Assembly (NCBI RefSeq): GCF_035046485.1
Contig: NC_085137.1
Span: forward strand, 5,929,977-5,993,976
DNA from: Aedes albopictus
Lineage: Eukaryota > Arthropoda > Insecta > Diptera > Culicidae
Direction: 5' to 3'
Length of the DNA: 64,000 nucleotides
Numbering within the stretch: the first letter of the stretch is position 1; each line of letters begins with the position of its first letter. This document shows, in pieces, positions 22,580 through 33,794 of the stretch. The translations under genes were made by a program, and so were the position numbers. The notes beneath the pieces were generated by a model. That model was not told the origin of the DNA, did no database searches, and was given only the letters and a program-made list of their open reading frames with translations.

Positions 22580-23757
22580 TATAGAAATTTTATAAAATTT
22601 GAGTTTTTGCATAACATTCAAAATTTCCCCCTGAAGTCGGTCTCGCAAAGTCGTTCGGTCGTGTGTGTCTGTTTGGTCGTGCATTTACTTTACTTTCTCG
22701 GTGGTGACAAAAATTCCCGCGCGCGAGTGTGATTTTGGTGGCGAAGTGAAGAGGCCGTTTGTTTTTCATTCGGACCGGCCGCGTCGTCATCGTCGTCAAT
22801 TTGAATGTGCACATCGTCGTACCCGTGTATAGTTGTAGCGGCTCAGTGTGATTTCGGAGAAGAGGCCAGTTAGTGGAAGATGCTGCAGCACATACGCACT
22901 GGACACTTCGAAGGATGTTTATTGGTGAGCTCTTTCCATTTTATCATAATAATTAATGCTAAAGGATGTATAAAATTCTGCTCTGGGTTTTGTGTATTTA
23001 TCTAACTAATATTGAAAAGTTCGTCACGTCATGTGTCGGCGCTAGTTTTCAATGCACATTCAGTTGATAATAAATATTTTTCTTTTATTTTTCGCATTTA
23101 CACACAAATTTGAATGGTTCGTCATCTTTGGTGTCGACATTTGTAATATTTTAGTCAAAATGAATAAATGTTTTGACTCAAGTAAAGGTTGCATGAATCA
23201 AATCACTTACCAAAGTGAATCCAAATCATGTGACTCTCCCCTCTCCACTAACAAAAACTCCTTCCCGTGACAGTCGTGGAGAGGATGAGGTGATCTCGGT
23301 CTCTAGTAGCAACGTACGTCACACTAACGTTCCTTTCCTTCCTCGATGACCGTAAGGACGTGGCCGGCGCCGTTATTGACTAACAAAGTCTGGAATTCTC
23401 GAACTGTGCACATTGAGAGCGGTAGCTACTCCCAAGCTCCGTTTGTTGGTTCCTTGTGCAATTTTGATTGTTCTGGTCAATCACGTAGTAGCAATTACGA
23501 ATTGTACGGTCATCTATGCTCATGCTCATGCTCATGCTCAACATTCAAAATTTCCCCCTGGAGAAACCTGGAAAACTTAAGGAATTTCGTTCTGTCTCAT
23601 GAGCAGACACCCTGGTTTACAAACTTGTTCGCATTCTAGCGAATATTATCATATATATCATTTCATTATTCACTTTGATCTCTCCTCCCTTACACTCTGA
23701 GTAGAAAATGACCCATAAAGCCATAAAATGATTAAGTCATTGTTACAAGTTTTTTTT
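22580..23757 (+). repeat. Dispersed repeat D, copy 2 (interrupted)
   Basis: The two ends (22580-22633 and 23540-23757) together match 13985-14230. The middle is the retroposed element at 22634-23539. Confidence 0.7.
22634..23539 (+). mobile_element. Retroposed element with 21-bp target duplication and (CATGCT)n tail, copy 2
   Basis: A 21-bp direct repeat (22613-22633 and 23540-23560, starting AACATTCAAAATTTCCCCCT) flanks it. The 3' end is (TCATGC)n, and the preceding ~200 bp match the 3' part of copy 1. The 5' part is GC-richer and unrelated to copy 1's 5' end. It contains ATGCTGCAGCACATACGCAC followed by a donor-like TTG-GTGAGC near 22925. The long target duplication and 3' simple repeat imply LINE-type retroposition. 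No reverse transcriptase is encoded. Confidence 0.65.
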
Positions 23758-24490
23758 ATATTACATGTACTCTTTTAACTTGTAAATATTGTCTTTGATT
23801 AAATCAACATTTATAGTGCTCTGGCATCTCCCAGCAGTCTCATTTTGATACATTAACTAAATTAACTAGAAGAAAGGTTCAGACCCTTCCCGAACAGAGA
23901 CATCAAAGTATGCCCCTTAGGATTAGAAATTCCTAGACAAAACTCAAGCTATGGAAGCAACTAACGCTGCGAACAAAAGGCAACCTGCCAGAGAAAATAT
24001 GATTACAGGATTGACCTCGGAAATTATTATCCACTAGGGTAACAGCACATATTGTATATACCGAAATGTAGAGTCCTAATGTATTACGGGTTTGTAATGT
24101 TCTACTATAAGATGTTCAATTTATCAAAGCATTTGTAGTGCTACATTATAACGTAGTGCTACGTAATAACATTCCTTGAATATGTTCCCAACTGAATAAC
24201 ATAATGTAGAGCTTCATGTTATTCAATTGAGTATGTTTTTAACTTATTTTAATGGCATTGTTAGCTACTACTTTCACGAATGCAATGTTTGATCAAGTTC
24301 GGTCAAACTTAGTGACAACCTTTCTTCAATTGTTGCTTCGATGATATCTCGCTCAACAACTGTTTTTCAACAGATTCCACAATAGAATGACCCATAACGT
24401 TTAACCTTAGCATTAAAATGGAATTGGAAGGCCATCAAAATCGCGTCAAAATATCAAGCACCCCCCAGTAGTATCATAAAACGATTTTTC
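23758..24490. other. Intronic stretch flanking the nested gene candidate
   Basis: AT-rich, with a locally repetitive ACATTATAACGTAGTGCTACGTAATAAC patch near 24140-24170 (ACATTATAACGTAG, TGCTACGTAATAAC). No gene was recognised. It would include the 3' UTR of the 24497-25195 candidate. Confidence 0.4.
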
Positions 24491-24496
24491 GAATAG

Positions 24497-25195
24497 TTAC
24501 TTCTCTTCTATTCCATCCACGGTTTCAAGCTCAGCTGCGGTCGAGGCTGTCGAGCATCCGTTCGTCAGCCTTTCGTCCGTCCCGGTTGATGACGACCTCG
24601 GGCTTTCCACGTTGCCCTGCTCTTGTAGGTGATGATGACTCGCGACTTCGTCGGCATCGGTTGGCTCGAGTTCTTCCAGTTCTACCACATGACAACCGTC
24701 ATCCACTTCACGCCCGATAAAGTTTTTCATCGGTGTGTAAACAGTACCACCGTCGAGTGGTAGCACCACATTGGTCACCTCATCACTACCGTTGACGAAG
24801 GGGGTTTCCACTTTCGTTTGATGAATGGAACTGCTGTCTGGCGAGGGCGATAACGATTCATTCCGTCGCCTTACGAAACACCAGCAGCAAATTCTGATAA
24901 ACTCCGGGGGTTGTCTAATCACTCTTTCGAACACATTTTCCTTCGCTCGTGTCCTGTCGTGATTGGTTGGGGCACTATTTGCACTGTGATTATAAGTGTG
25001 ATCAATTCCATTCACAGCCAATTCTTTCGAGTGGCCATTTTCTTCTGGGGCACTGTTATTATTGTTATTGCAACGTTTAGAATCACCATTGGTTGTCTGT
25101 TGTTCATTGGGAACATTTTCACAAGAAGCGGTCCGCAGAAATTTCATACAACAACCAGCACACAGTTGATAGTACGGAAGAATTTTCACGAACAT
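24497..25195 (-). CDS. Nested single-exon gene candidate, 232 aa, unknown function
   Basis: I do not recognise this protein. The frame opens with ATG in context TTAAAATG, has an in-frame stop six codons upstream, and ends in TAA. The N-terminus has clustered cysteines (CAGCCMKF, then ASC), and a second cluster with basic residues follows at about residue 100 (FIRICCWCFVRRR). These could be palmitoylation or membrane-association sites (inference). The rest is polar and low complexity: Asn5, Ser/Thr-rich and acidic patches such as VVELEELEPTDADEV. Composition differs from the repeat-derived frames around it, and no TIR or tandem period explains it. It lies in the 40.8-kb intron on the host gene's strand, so it could also be an alternative terminal exon: an AG six codons upstream would join in phase 2. 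Confidence 0.55.
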   Translation of the reverse strand: MFVKILPYYQLCAGCCMKFLRTASCENVPNEQQTTNGDSKRCNNNNNSAPEENGHSKELAVNGIDHTYNHSANSAPTNHDRTRAKENVFERVIRQPPEFIRICCWCFVRRRNESLSPSPDSSSIHQTKVETPFVNGSDEVTNVVLPLDGGTVYTPMKNFIGREVDDGCHVVELEELEPTDADEVASHHHLQEQGNVESPRSSSTGTDERLTNGCSTASTAAELETVDGIEEK

Positions 25196-25700
25196 TTTAA
25201 CGATAATTCTAGAACATCAATCACATCGTGGTGTAACTCATAACCGTCAACCGCAGCCAATCAGTCCGTAGAACTCTCATTTTTCGTTTGGGTCAGTAAA
25301 CTGGGTGGCCTAGTTCCTCTGCTTGAGGTTGAAGCTCAACTAACAGCCAAGCGCAAACACTAATTGTGGACCACGGAAATTATTTCATTATGGCTTTTAT
25401 CCTTTCTCTTCGAAAACCAATCTCTGCGCGCTGCACTGGTCAGCTCGTCGAACACTACTGGACATTGCCGAGGTCTGCAAACGGTAGAAAAGGACCAAAC
25501 CTACACTCGAGTATTGGTCTGCACAAACATCCAAGCTCACAACACAACTATTTTCATGTATCCTTTTTCAACGACGCCGACCGACACCCCAACATAGATG
25601 GACAACCACGTCGTCGTCGTCGTCGTCGCCGGGAAGCTAACTAAACAGTTTGGTAGTGGTTGGTATGGTGGGTGTGTTGAATGGTAACGTGTGTGCTTCC
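25196..25700 (-). promoter_or_regulatory. Possible 5' UTR/promoter region of the nested gene candidate
   Basis: About 450 bp upstream of the candidate ATG is relatively non-repetitive and GC-richer. It has a TTAGTTGAGC initiator-like site near 25340 and a (CGT)n/(ACG)n run at 25607-25629. This is weak, context-based evidence; no TATA box was found at a fixed distance. Confidence 0.3.
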
Positions 25701-25944
25701 GAATCTGGTGCGCGCCTTCCGTTTTTCCGAACGTTTGCTGTTCCGAACCGAGTCATACCTTTGTACATGTGCTGCCCACTTCTGGGGGGATGGGTGGTAA
25801 ATATTTCCATATCCTGCTTTCCATATCGTCGTTATTTTGTTTATAACAACGGTCGGTTTTCAATGTTGAGTGTTTGTACTTGTGTGAACTACTATTGCAG
25901 CTTGTATAGTTCTGATGAGGGTGTTCAAAATAAAAGCTTGTTTC

Positions 25945-28655
25945 ATATCACCCTAACGGTAAGGGTAGATGCTCTGAGGGTAGAGTTAGAAAGCAAGGTA
26001 CAACATACTTTCAGTCCTGGGCACCCACGGTGGTGCAGAGGGCCAAATTGAAAGATTTCCATCCTGGGCGATTGCCTTGACCTGTGGCCAGGTCAAATTT
26101 CTGTCGATTTGCTTGATTTCGTTGTTGAGACTGCGCCGCCATGAGCCTCTGGGTCTGCCTCTGCTGGGTTCCAGCCCAACGCTTGTTTGCAGATTTCGTT
26201 TCCGCCCCTGCGTAAAGTGTGGCCGATCCACTTCCACTTTCGCTCCCGAATTTCTGTCGCTATCGGCTTTTGATGACATCGACGATGGAGCTCCACGTTG
26301 GAGATCCAATTGTGAGGCCACCATGCACGAATTATATACCGCAGGCATCTATTGATGAAGACCTGCAGTCGTTGAGTGTTCTCTACTGATACACACCAGG
26401 ATTCACTGGCGTATGGCAGCACAGATTTCACGTTCGAGTTGAAAATTCGGATTTGGGTGCGTTGATTAATCTGATTGTTTTTCCATACATTTCATGCAAA
26501 AGCAGCCCTCGGCTTCTTGATCCGTGCACCTATGTCGATCTTGGTGCCGCCATCGGCCGCCATTTGGCTACTAAGATATTGGAAGCTTTCAACATTCTCC
26601 ACTGATTTTCCAGCTACCGTAAAGCTGGAAGGGTTGACCGTGTTTGTTTCCAACGGTTTGGTCTTGTTGACGTTGATGGTAAGGCCTGCCGCTGAGGAGC
26701 GAATTCATTGATTTGCTCCAGAATGATATGGAGCGTGACAATATGGTCTACACAGGATCGTCCGGCACGGAATCCTGCTTGCTGCCGTCGGAGAGTTGCG
26801 TCAATCTTCTCCTGTATCCGGTTTAGGGTCACTTTGCAGAGGACTTTGAGAACGATACACAGTAACATGATGCCCCGCCAATTATCGCATACAGTCAGGT
26901 CACCCTTCTAGGGTACCTTCACTAAGACGCCTTACATCCAGTCGGCCGGAAATGTCGCGGTTTCCCATATGTTGCAGAATAATTGATGCAGTAGTAGTGC
27001 GGATACTACGGGGTCAGCTTTGAGCATCTCAGCTGATATGCGATCGACCCCTGGGGCCCTGTTCGATTTCATGCTACGAATGACTGTTTCTATCTCCTGC
27101 ACTGATGGAGCGATGAATGCGTCGAACTCTTGGCGGATCATGCTGAGGTGTTGATGGCTTGACCGACACTTGAAAAAGGTTTCCAAAGTTCTCGAACCAG
27201 CGTTTCAACTGGTCAGCCGGGTCGGTCAGTAACTGTCCAGACGTGTCTTTCACGGGCGTCGTAGCATTAATCTTGGTCCCACTAAGGCGACGTGAAACAC
27301 CGTAGAGGAGACGGATGTCGCCGGTGTTTGCGGTTTTCTCGCCTTCGTCGGCTAGGGAGTCCGCCCATGCTCTTTTGTCCCGTCTACATGAGCGTTTCTT
27401 TGGCTCCTCGTGTTTTCGCTCGCTCTATCGCGGCTTTGGCGTTCCTTCGCTCCTCTATCTTCCTCCAGGTATCATCAGTGATCCACTGCTTTCTTCCGGT
27501 GCGTAGCTCACCCAAATTATTCTCGCCGGTGGCGATGAAGGCGTTCTTGATGGCGCTCCATTGATCTTCTACGCTTCCACCTTCTGGAATATTCGCAGCA
27601 CGGTTCTCAAGCTCCTCGACGAATGACCTTTTCACCGCAGCGTCTTCCAGTCGGCGTGTGTTGAACCGGCGCCCGGTTTTGTCCTCCTGTCGATGGATCC
27701 TAGCAATGCGCAGTCTGATCTCGCCGATTAGGAGATGATAGTCGGACGCAATGTCGGCGCTATGTTTGTTTCGCACATCAAGAAGGCTCCGTCTCCATTT
27801 TCGGCTGATGCAGATGTGGTCCATTTGATTTCCCGTGAAGCGAGCGATCCCCCAATCACCATGTCATTGTTGCCACAAAACTCTACAAAAAAAGCTCTCC
27901 ATTTTCGCTCATTCCCATGGCGTCCCATAACGTGCTCATAGTCCGAGTTGTCGGAACCAACCTTCGCGTTGAAGTCGCCCATGAGGATCTTGATATCACC
28001 TTTCGGAATCTTGTCCACGACAGCATTCAGTTGACTGTAGAAGTTCTCTTCAGCTTGCAATTCGGCAGCATCGGTTGGCGCGTAACATTGGATCATGGTG
28101 AGGGTTCGAACCCGTGTTCTGAGTCTGGCTACAATTATCGTCTCATCTATAGGTTCTTACTTAATAAGCGCAGCGTGGGCGTGAGCACTGAGTAGGAAAC
28201 CAACTCCACGGTAGTGACGAGCGTGTTCACCTCGTAGGCCAGAATATAGCAGAATTCGACACGACGTCAATCTGTGTTCTCCAAAGTTCGGCCAACGGAC
28301 TTCGTTCAGTCCTAGGATCTCAAGCTAGGCATGCCTGGCTAGTTGTGCCAGTTTACCCTGCTGGGCTAGGGTTAATACATTCCAAGTTCCAATTCTTGTC
28401 CGTTGTTTCGCGCTAAAAGTCGTTGCCGTTGAATCAGTTCGTAATATTTCATTTTCTCAGCCGCTGGATGCCAGAACAGACGCTGTTTGAGCCGCACCTC
28501 CTTGGTGAACAGACGCTCGAGACGTACCTCCTCAATCTAGCTGAAGTCAGAAGGACAACAGTGCCCAGGTTGCACTACCAGCTAAGCACACAACTCTTAG
28601 CTGGCGGTCTTTGTCATCGCTTGGCCCGTGGATGCATGAGGTAGTAACTTGCGAG
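25945..28655 (-). pseudogene. Internally deleted non-LTR retrotransposon (endonuclease plus RT remnants)
   Basis: Reading minus from about 28400, the frame opens RIGTWNVLTLAQQGKLAQLA and continues into an APE endonuclease: MIQCYAPTDAAELQAEENF (28096), then MGDFNAKVGSDNSDY, both catalytic-site motifs. Next come SDYHLLIGEIRLRIARI (27740), SNRAPGVDRISAEMLK (27070) and QQAGFRAGRSCVDHIVTLH (26780), i.e. RT fingers and palm start. The sequence then jumps near 26695 from ILEQINEF straight to AGLTINVNKTK, so the palm with the FADD box is gone. The thumb and C-terminus remain ([47 protein letters not shown]). Frameshifts and stops occur throughout. Clade is probably RTE-like but unproven. Confidence 0.85.
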
Positions 28656-29200
28656 GACCAGAGCTATGTTGGACGCTCTCCTTTTCGACTCGCCGTTTTG
28701 CAGCCCAAGAGTTTGACAATGACCATAGTTTATTTGTATAAATTGTATAGGCAAATAAGAATTATTTCTGAAACAGCTGGAAATTTTATTGATCTCATTA
28801 TTCCCACTGGAACTTGGCCTGCCTCTTCAACTTAGTGTTCTTTGAGCACTTTCACAGTTTTTTTTCTTTGCCTCCCGGGTAGACGAGAATATCTAAATCA
28901 TATGTCAAATCGAACATTTTTTGCTGTCATAGCTCGATGTGATTGTGATGAGTTGTGATTGTGATGAGTTATTCAAAATTCTAATAAATATCGCACGAAT
29001 AGCTCAAAGTGATATGATATTAGTTTTTGTTGTTGTCGAAATAGCTGAAATTTCTACATAAGAACAAGTTTAGCTCTTCTGCACGAAATGGAACACATAC
29101 ACCCATAGAGATGACTCAATGTTAGTGAAATGCCATGTGCCCCTTTCTGAGCTGTGGAAACAAAGAACCGCATGCTCTTATTCCCATGCTATTTACAACA
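28656..29200. other. SINE 3' fragment and unassigned intronic sequence
   Basis: At 28800-28880 the plus strand reads CCCACTGGAACTTGGCCTGC then CTTCAACTTAGTGTTCTTTG. These words appear in Feilai-like SINEs, here on the minus strand. The rest (28881-29200) holds a duplicated GTGATTGTGATGAGTT but nothing else recognisable. Confidence 0.5.
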
Positions 29201-29204
29201 GCGA

Positions 29205-29280
29205 GCCACAGTTAAGTGGTAAGCATCGCCGCCTGTGAATCCTAAGGTCGTAGGTTCGATGCTGGATTTTGACCTTTTTT
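29205..29280 (+). repeat. tRNA-like sequence, probable SINE head
   Basis: Contains A-box-like TTAAGTGGTAAGCA and B-box GGTTCGATGCT about 32 nt apart. Acceptor arms do not pair convincingly, so it is not called as a tRNA gene. Confidence 0.45.
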
Positions 29281-29406
29281 CAATTTTTTTCTAGAAAAAA
29301 ATGACAAATCTTGTCTGCTATTGTTTTGATTCTGTAATATCTTAACGAGTTATTATTGAGTAGTTCACCATATTAGATTTTGCTATTATTTCTGATCTTT
29401 TACCTC

Positions 29407-29585
29407 TTATTTTTTATCTGTATTAACGAGATTTTTAGCCCTAGGCTAGTTCATCGCGGGGCCCACGCTTTACTTCCCTTTCGATGGAAGAACTCACATT
29501 TTGCGAGTTTGTCGGGAGTGAGATTCGATCCCAGGTCCTCGGCGTGATAGTCAAGTGTTTTAACCATCATACCAGGTCCGCTCCC
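29407..29585 (-). mobile_element. tRNA-derived SINE with 10-bp target duplication
   Basis: CTTTTACCTC flanks it at 29397-29406 and 29586-29595. The minus strand starts GGGGAGCGGACCTGGTATGA, with B-box-like GGATCGAATCTC. It ends GATGAACTAGCCTAGGGCTA then AAAATCTCGTTAATACAG. That 3' end closely matches the LINE-type tail at 42525-42585, implying mobilisation by that LINE. Confidence 0.75.
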
Positions 29586-29689
29586 CTTTTACCTCATATA
29601 TCAATCAAACCAATATCAGTTTTTGCTCTTCAGTAATTCAATCAATAATAACTGAATATGCTATTCATCAGATTTTTCTACTTGCTCGG

Positions 29690-29850
29690 GCTGCCATTGC
29701 ATGAATTTGTATATTGTAAGGCAAGTACAATGATACACTATGCCCAGGGAGTCGAGAAAATTTTCCCAACCGGAACGGGAATCGAACCCGCCGTCTGCGG
29801 ATTGACGATCCATAGCCTTAACCACTAGGCTAACTGGAGCCCCACACTGC
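29690..29850 (-). mobile_element. Feilai-like SINE, 3'-truncated
   Basis: The minus strand begins GGGGCTCCAGTTAGCCTAGT with A-box TAGCCTAGTGGTTAAGGC and B-box GGTTCGATTCC. The body reads GAAAATTTTCTCGACTCCCT, and it stops at GAATTTGTATATTG... near 29690. The tRNA-like part is well preserved, but the acceptor stem is mispaired and the body is SINE-specific. Confidence 0.7.
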
Positions 29851-31240
29851 TATGCTATGACAGCCATATTTGGATTCCCTTAATTAAACTTGTCAAGAAT
29901 AAAACATTTCAATTTATTCACTATTGTGTGAAATTATTAAAAAAAAACTATGAGAATTAGCCTTTAAAATTTGCCATCTTCCCCTTAAACCCCTTAAACC
30001 GAAAAGAAAGTGGTTCACCTTGTGGCGCACGCCGTGATTCGTTACTATTTCCGGAGTTTGAAATCCAACGCTTGTCATAAGTTGAAATTCAAATGCCACG
30101 AGACCAATTATTCGGAACGGTTTTCACCTGCTTTGTACAATAGTTGCACGGTTGTTAAGAACACGAAATATTCCCTCCGTTTGCACATGTCAGCTGTTTA
30201 TGGTTTCCCAGTCTCGTGAACTTTCCGTTTCTCCACTGATGGAGATTGACAGACAAGGCGTCTACTGTAGAGATTTGAAAGGATATTAATTATTCCCAAA
30301 GTCACCCTTTCCTTCCAGGTATGGGGTATCATATTCTGACGTCAAAGCCTGGCGTGGCGCTCAAAATTGAAATTTCAACGTTCTCCGAAATAATAGTCAT
30401 TAGCATAATGTAACATAATGTGGACGTCTTTTCTTGTGAAGGTCAAGTCGTCGCCGTTTGAGGTGGGGTGTCTCACAGCAGGGCTAGGTTATATGGAAAA
30501 TCTACGCACTTGACTGTACCCTGTGTGAGAGAATAGGTACATAACCCCAACTTGCGATGTCCCATCATGATTGATAGCGTCTTTCGTTAGTCATCATTTT
30601 CGCCGTTTTCGTTTCAATTTGCACATGGTGGGAAACTTTCTACCACTCTGCTGGCGAACGAAAATTATAATCTTAATTATAAACCTTTCTCATGAGTCCT
30701 AGATTGCCCAAGGACGGTGACGAATTCTGGTGACCTCATTTCGTCCCTTAAACCGTGAGCCACTATAGATGAATGGTGGTGGATGGATGGTGTTCTTGTT
30801 TACAGTTAACAGTCACGTAGAATACATACATACCCACATATACCGCCACTGGCTAGCCGCATTAAAAAGTGCCTTTCCACGCGTTGTCCGGTGGAGTGAG
30901 TAGAAAAAACGTTGCGTGTTCTATTGGGAACAAAAATGTTGAGCTTGGAAAATCGTTCCCCACGGCATCATCGTGAGGTTAATGGCTTATCGAGGATGAG
31001 GTACTTGACATGGGGCATTATAGGACAATCGTACTGAATGCTGCTTATGCTCTAATTGACTTAGAGCAATCCTCGTGTAATAACTAATGGCCTACATCGA
31101 TAACCACATGATGTATTTTTTACGAGCTGTTTTGAGTTAATAGACCTGTCTATTCATTCATTCAATAAATCTGAGTTACCTGTGTCGTAGGAATTAGGGT
31201 ACACCAGAAAAATTGTATTTAAAATATTCGAAAAGCTTTT
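29851..31240. other. Intronic stretch without recognised element
   Basis: Less repetitive than its neighbours, with no TIRs or tandem units. Frames 29914-30099 and 30010-30219 have no family resemblance. It could hold intronic regulatory sequence; nothing specific is visible. Confidence 0.45.
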
Positions 31241-31344
31241 CTTAACGGTGTCCGGCCGTTTGGCCGAATTAAACAGAATAGGACATAGATCATGCACCCC
31301 GAGTTTAGATATTTTGCATTGTGATTTCCGAGCGGTAACTTCTA

Positions 31345-31585
31345 GTCGGTAAACACTGCAACGCTGCTGAAGATGTATCATCAAAAAGTTTCGATTTTGC
31401 GTTAGTAATAATTGATTATTCACAAGTTGAAAAGTACGCAACAATTTCAGCTTCGGTTTTGTCTGCAACAAAAAATTTTGAGATCATGTCATTATCTGTC
31501 ACCAGTTGGAATAAAGAGTAATCGCCGCTTCTTCTTTGTTGCTAGTTTTGTGTCTCTTTTGTCTGACAATTCTCTTCACTGATTC
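31345..31585 (+). repeat. Dispersed repeat E, copy 1
   Basis: CTGAAGATGTATCATCAAAA, TTTCGATTTTGCGTTAGTAA and TCATTATCTGTCACCAGTTG are shared in order with 43805-44045, same orientation, about 80 percent by eye. No coding content. Confidence 0.7.
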
Positions 31586-31804
31586 TGCGGAAGTTTTTGA
31601 CACTCTCATTCGCAATATGGTCAGGTCATCCGAAATATTTCCTTCTTTGAATTATTGGCTATTCTTTCTAGTTTTGCAATTCATGAATTAGTTGGCGTTG
31701 AAGCTGCCAATATTTGACCAAAGTTTTTTCCTTCTTTGGATCATAGGCTATTCTTTCGAGTTATACTGATACGGAAAACAGTGGCTTGATCACTTGGTTC
31801 ATCA

Positions 31805-31900
31805 TTTTTTTCCGACCAAACGGCATTCGGCCAAATGGCATTCGGCCAAATGACCCTTTCGGCCAAATGGCGTTCGGCCAAACGGCGTTCGTCCAAATGA
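31805..31900. repeat. Minisatellite of TTCGGCCAAATGGCA units
   Basis: Six imperfect 14-16 bp units (CGGCATTCGGCCAAATGG and variants). It is followed by AAATGAACCAGCCTCAGACTG, a decayed version of the LINE/SINE tail at 42525. A single inverted unit lies near 31243-31262. Confidence 0.85.
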
Positions 31901-32099
31901 ACCAGCCTCAGACTGCAAATATCTATAACAACTAAGATTCTGTGTCATTAATTGGCTCGGCTCATGGTATTGAACTCCTGATTATTGTTGAACTTTCATG
32001 AACCTCGAATTTTTCTTCGAAAATGATTATAAGGTATGTGTACCCTTCTTGAACCTATGCTCCATGTTCATCCTATTAAAAATAGACTATTTAAGCACT

Positions 32100-32203
32100 A
32101 ATTGTTTCCATTCTTTTTTTTCAATGCATGCTCATGCTGCAATGACCTCAACAGTTGTCAAACAACCACATCTTGGCAAGACAAAGTTTGCCGGGACAGC
32201 TAG
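32100..32203 (+). mobile_element. Helitron 3' end (fragment)
   Basis: GGCAAGACAAAGTTTGCC then GGGACAGCTAG, ending at 32203 and followed by T; identical in form to the terminus at 21351. Upstream similarity (CAATGACCTCAACA) is short, so the 5' boundary is unresolved. Confidence 0.6.
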
Positions 32204-32436
32204 TTTTCTATACAATTTGGAAATTAAGGTGTATTGGTGCATCACTGGGCTTTCAAACGAATCATTGACTTTTTACTTTGCAATGATTGTTTGCCTCGCG
32301 TTTTTGAAGTGATAAAAAACTGATAATTATGCAGTAACGCAGCTGAAAAAGTATCATCGCAATCACTGCGAGTGAGCATATGGGATGATACTTTTTCATA
32401 CGAATATTCGCTTTCGTGGCTGAGAATTATCACTTT

Positions 32437-33674
32437 CCCGAGCAGAGGAAAATATCAAAATAATAACAACGGAATCACAAAATCTGTTTTTATATCTCGG
32501 TTTGTTATTATTAACTTATTAAATCATCACCGTTCCATAACATGTTCTGTTGGGCAATCTTATTTTGTTATAATCGTGCTCTTGGTATATTTTCTTTAAA
32601 TTACATTTCAATAACATGTTTTGTTGTAGCACAAGTTCAGTTATTATTGTGTCATTGAGACTGTACAAATATTCGATCATTAATATTACAACATAACTAG
32701 CTTTGCAATCAAAACTACACCATTCGAGATGTTCGTTGTTCACAGCATTCTGTGAGGAACTGTAAGAGAAAATATTATTTTGTCATCAGTTCCTCTTCTT
32801 ACTGACATCACGTTTTAACTGTGACAGAGCCAACTTATCAGCCTTTTGTTTTATAAGTACTTTGAAAAGTATACCTGTTTTTTTGTCCCGGTTTCAGTTA
32901 GGTATGAATACGAAAATAGAGAGTGTAATAGAGTGTTAGCCATTTTATGAAATATTTTGGATCAACTGGTGGAATTCAAGGACGGACAACACATTTTCGA
33001 CCAAAATGTAAAAAAAAAATTAAGTCATCAAGAACTCCATTGATTATTTTTAGACATTTTATTTTTATTGATTTAACTGCATCGAGCCCACTTAGATTCA
33101 CTTGGATAAATGTGTCAATCAATGAGGTAATAATGTAAATTAATCTTATAAACAATGAACCACCTAATGAAGGGTTTCAAAACGACGGTAGTTTTTCATC
33201 GTAAGTTGTTTGGAAAATAAACGAAAACTATTGTTTCTCTCTGTTTTCGCTAATAAATCGCTTGCGACAACAATAGCGTCCCAATTATGAATGAAACATT
33301 TAACAATAGATCCTATTGTTGCGTATCCCATTAAATGCATATGGGACTTTGAAGGAGTTCCTATCCGCAACAGAAAAAAGCAAATTTTGTTTTCAGATTG
33401 TTATCAATAACGCATTCATATCAAAATTTGTTATTGAAATATTTAAAAAAAATCGCTGTTATTAAGTTGTTATTGAAACCAACAAAACATGTTATTAAAC
33501 AGGTCTTCCAGGAACATTTTTTTGTTATAATTTTTGTTATTTTGCCGCTTATGACAGACAAGTTTATAACAGGATATGTTATGTAAATAACATGAAAATA
33601 ACTCTTTCCGCTACTCAATTATTTTTCCAAAATAACACATTTTATTATGCTGTTGCTATTCCCTTCTGCTCGGG
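32437..33674. mobile_element. Foldback element with CCCGAGCAG termini, copy 1
   Basis: The left end is CCCGAGCAGAGGAAAATATC and the right end, reverse-complemented, CCCGAGCAGAAGGGAATAGC. The interior is rich in AATAACAA/TTGTTATT. Its right ~270 bp matches the left part of 56351-57490 after reverse complementing, e.g. AACTTGTCTGTCATAAGCGG. No transposase frame; small frames inside are artefacts. Confidence 0.75.
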
Positions 33675-33794
33675 TTGAAATTTCGAGCCACATATCCAAC
33701 ATGGTCGATGCTGATGATGCCGTAAGAAGCCTTAATCCTTCGCTAAAAGATTGTTTGAATCAAAAACTATGTGTTATAGCAATCAAATTGTTTA

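Noticed and set aside
29765..29845. Possible tRNA gene on the minus strand with good A and B boxes
   Set aside because: The acceptor stem does not pair and the sequence runs directly into a Feilai-like SINE body.
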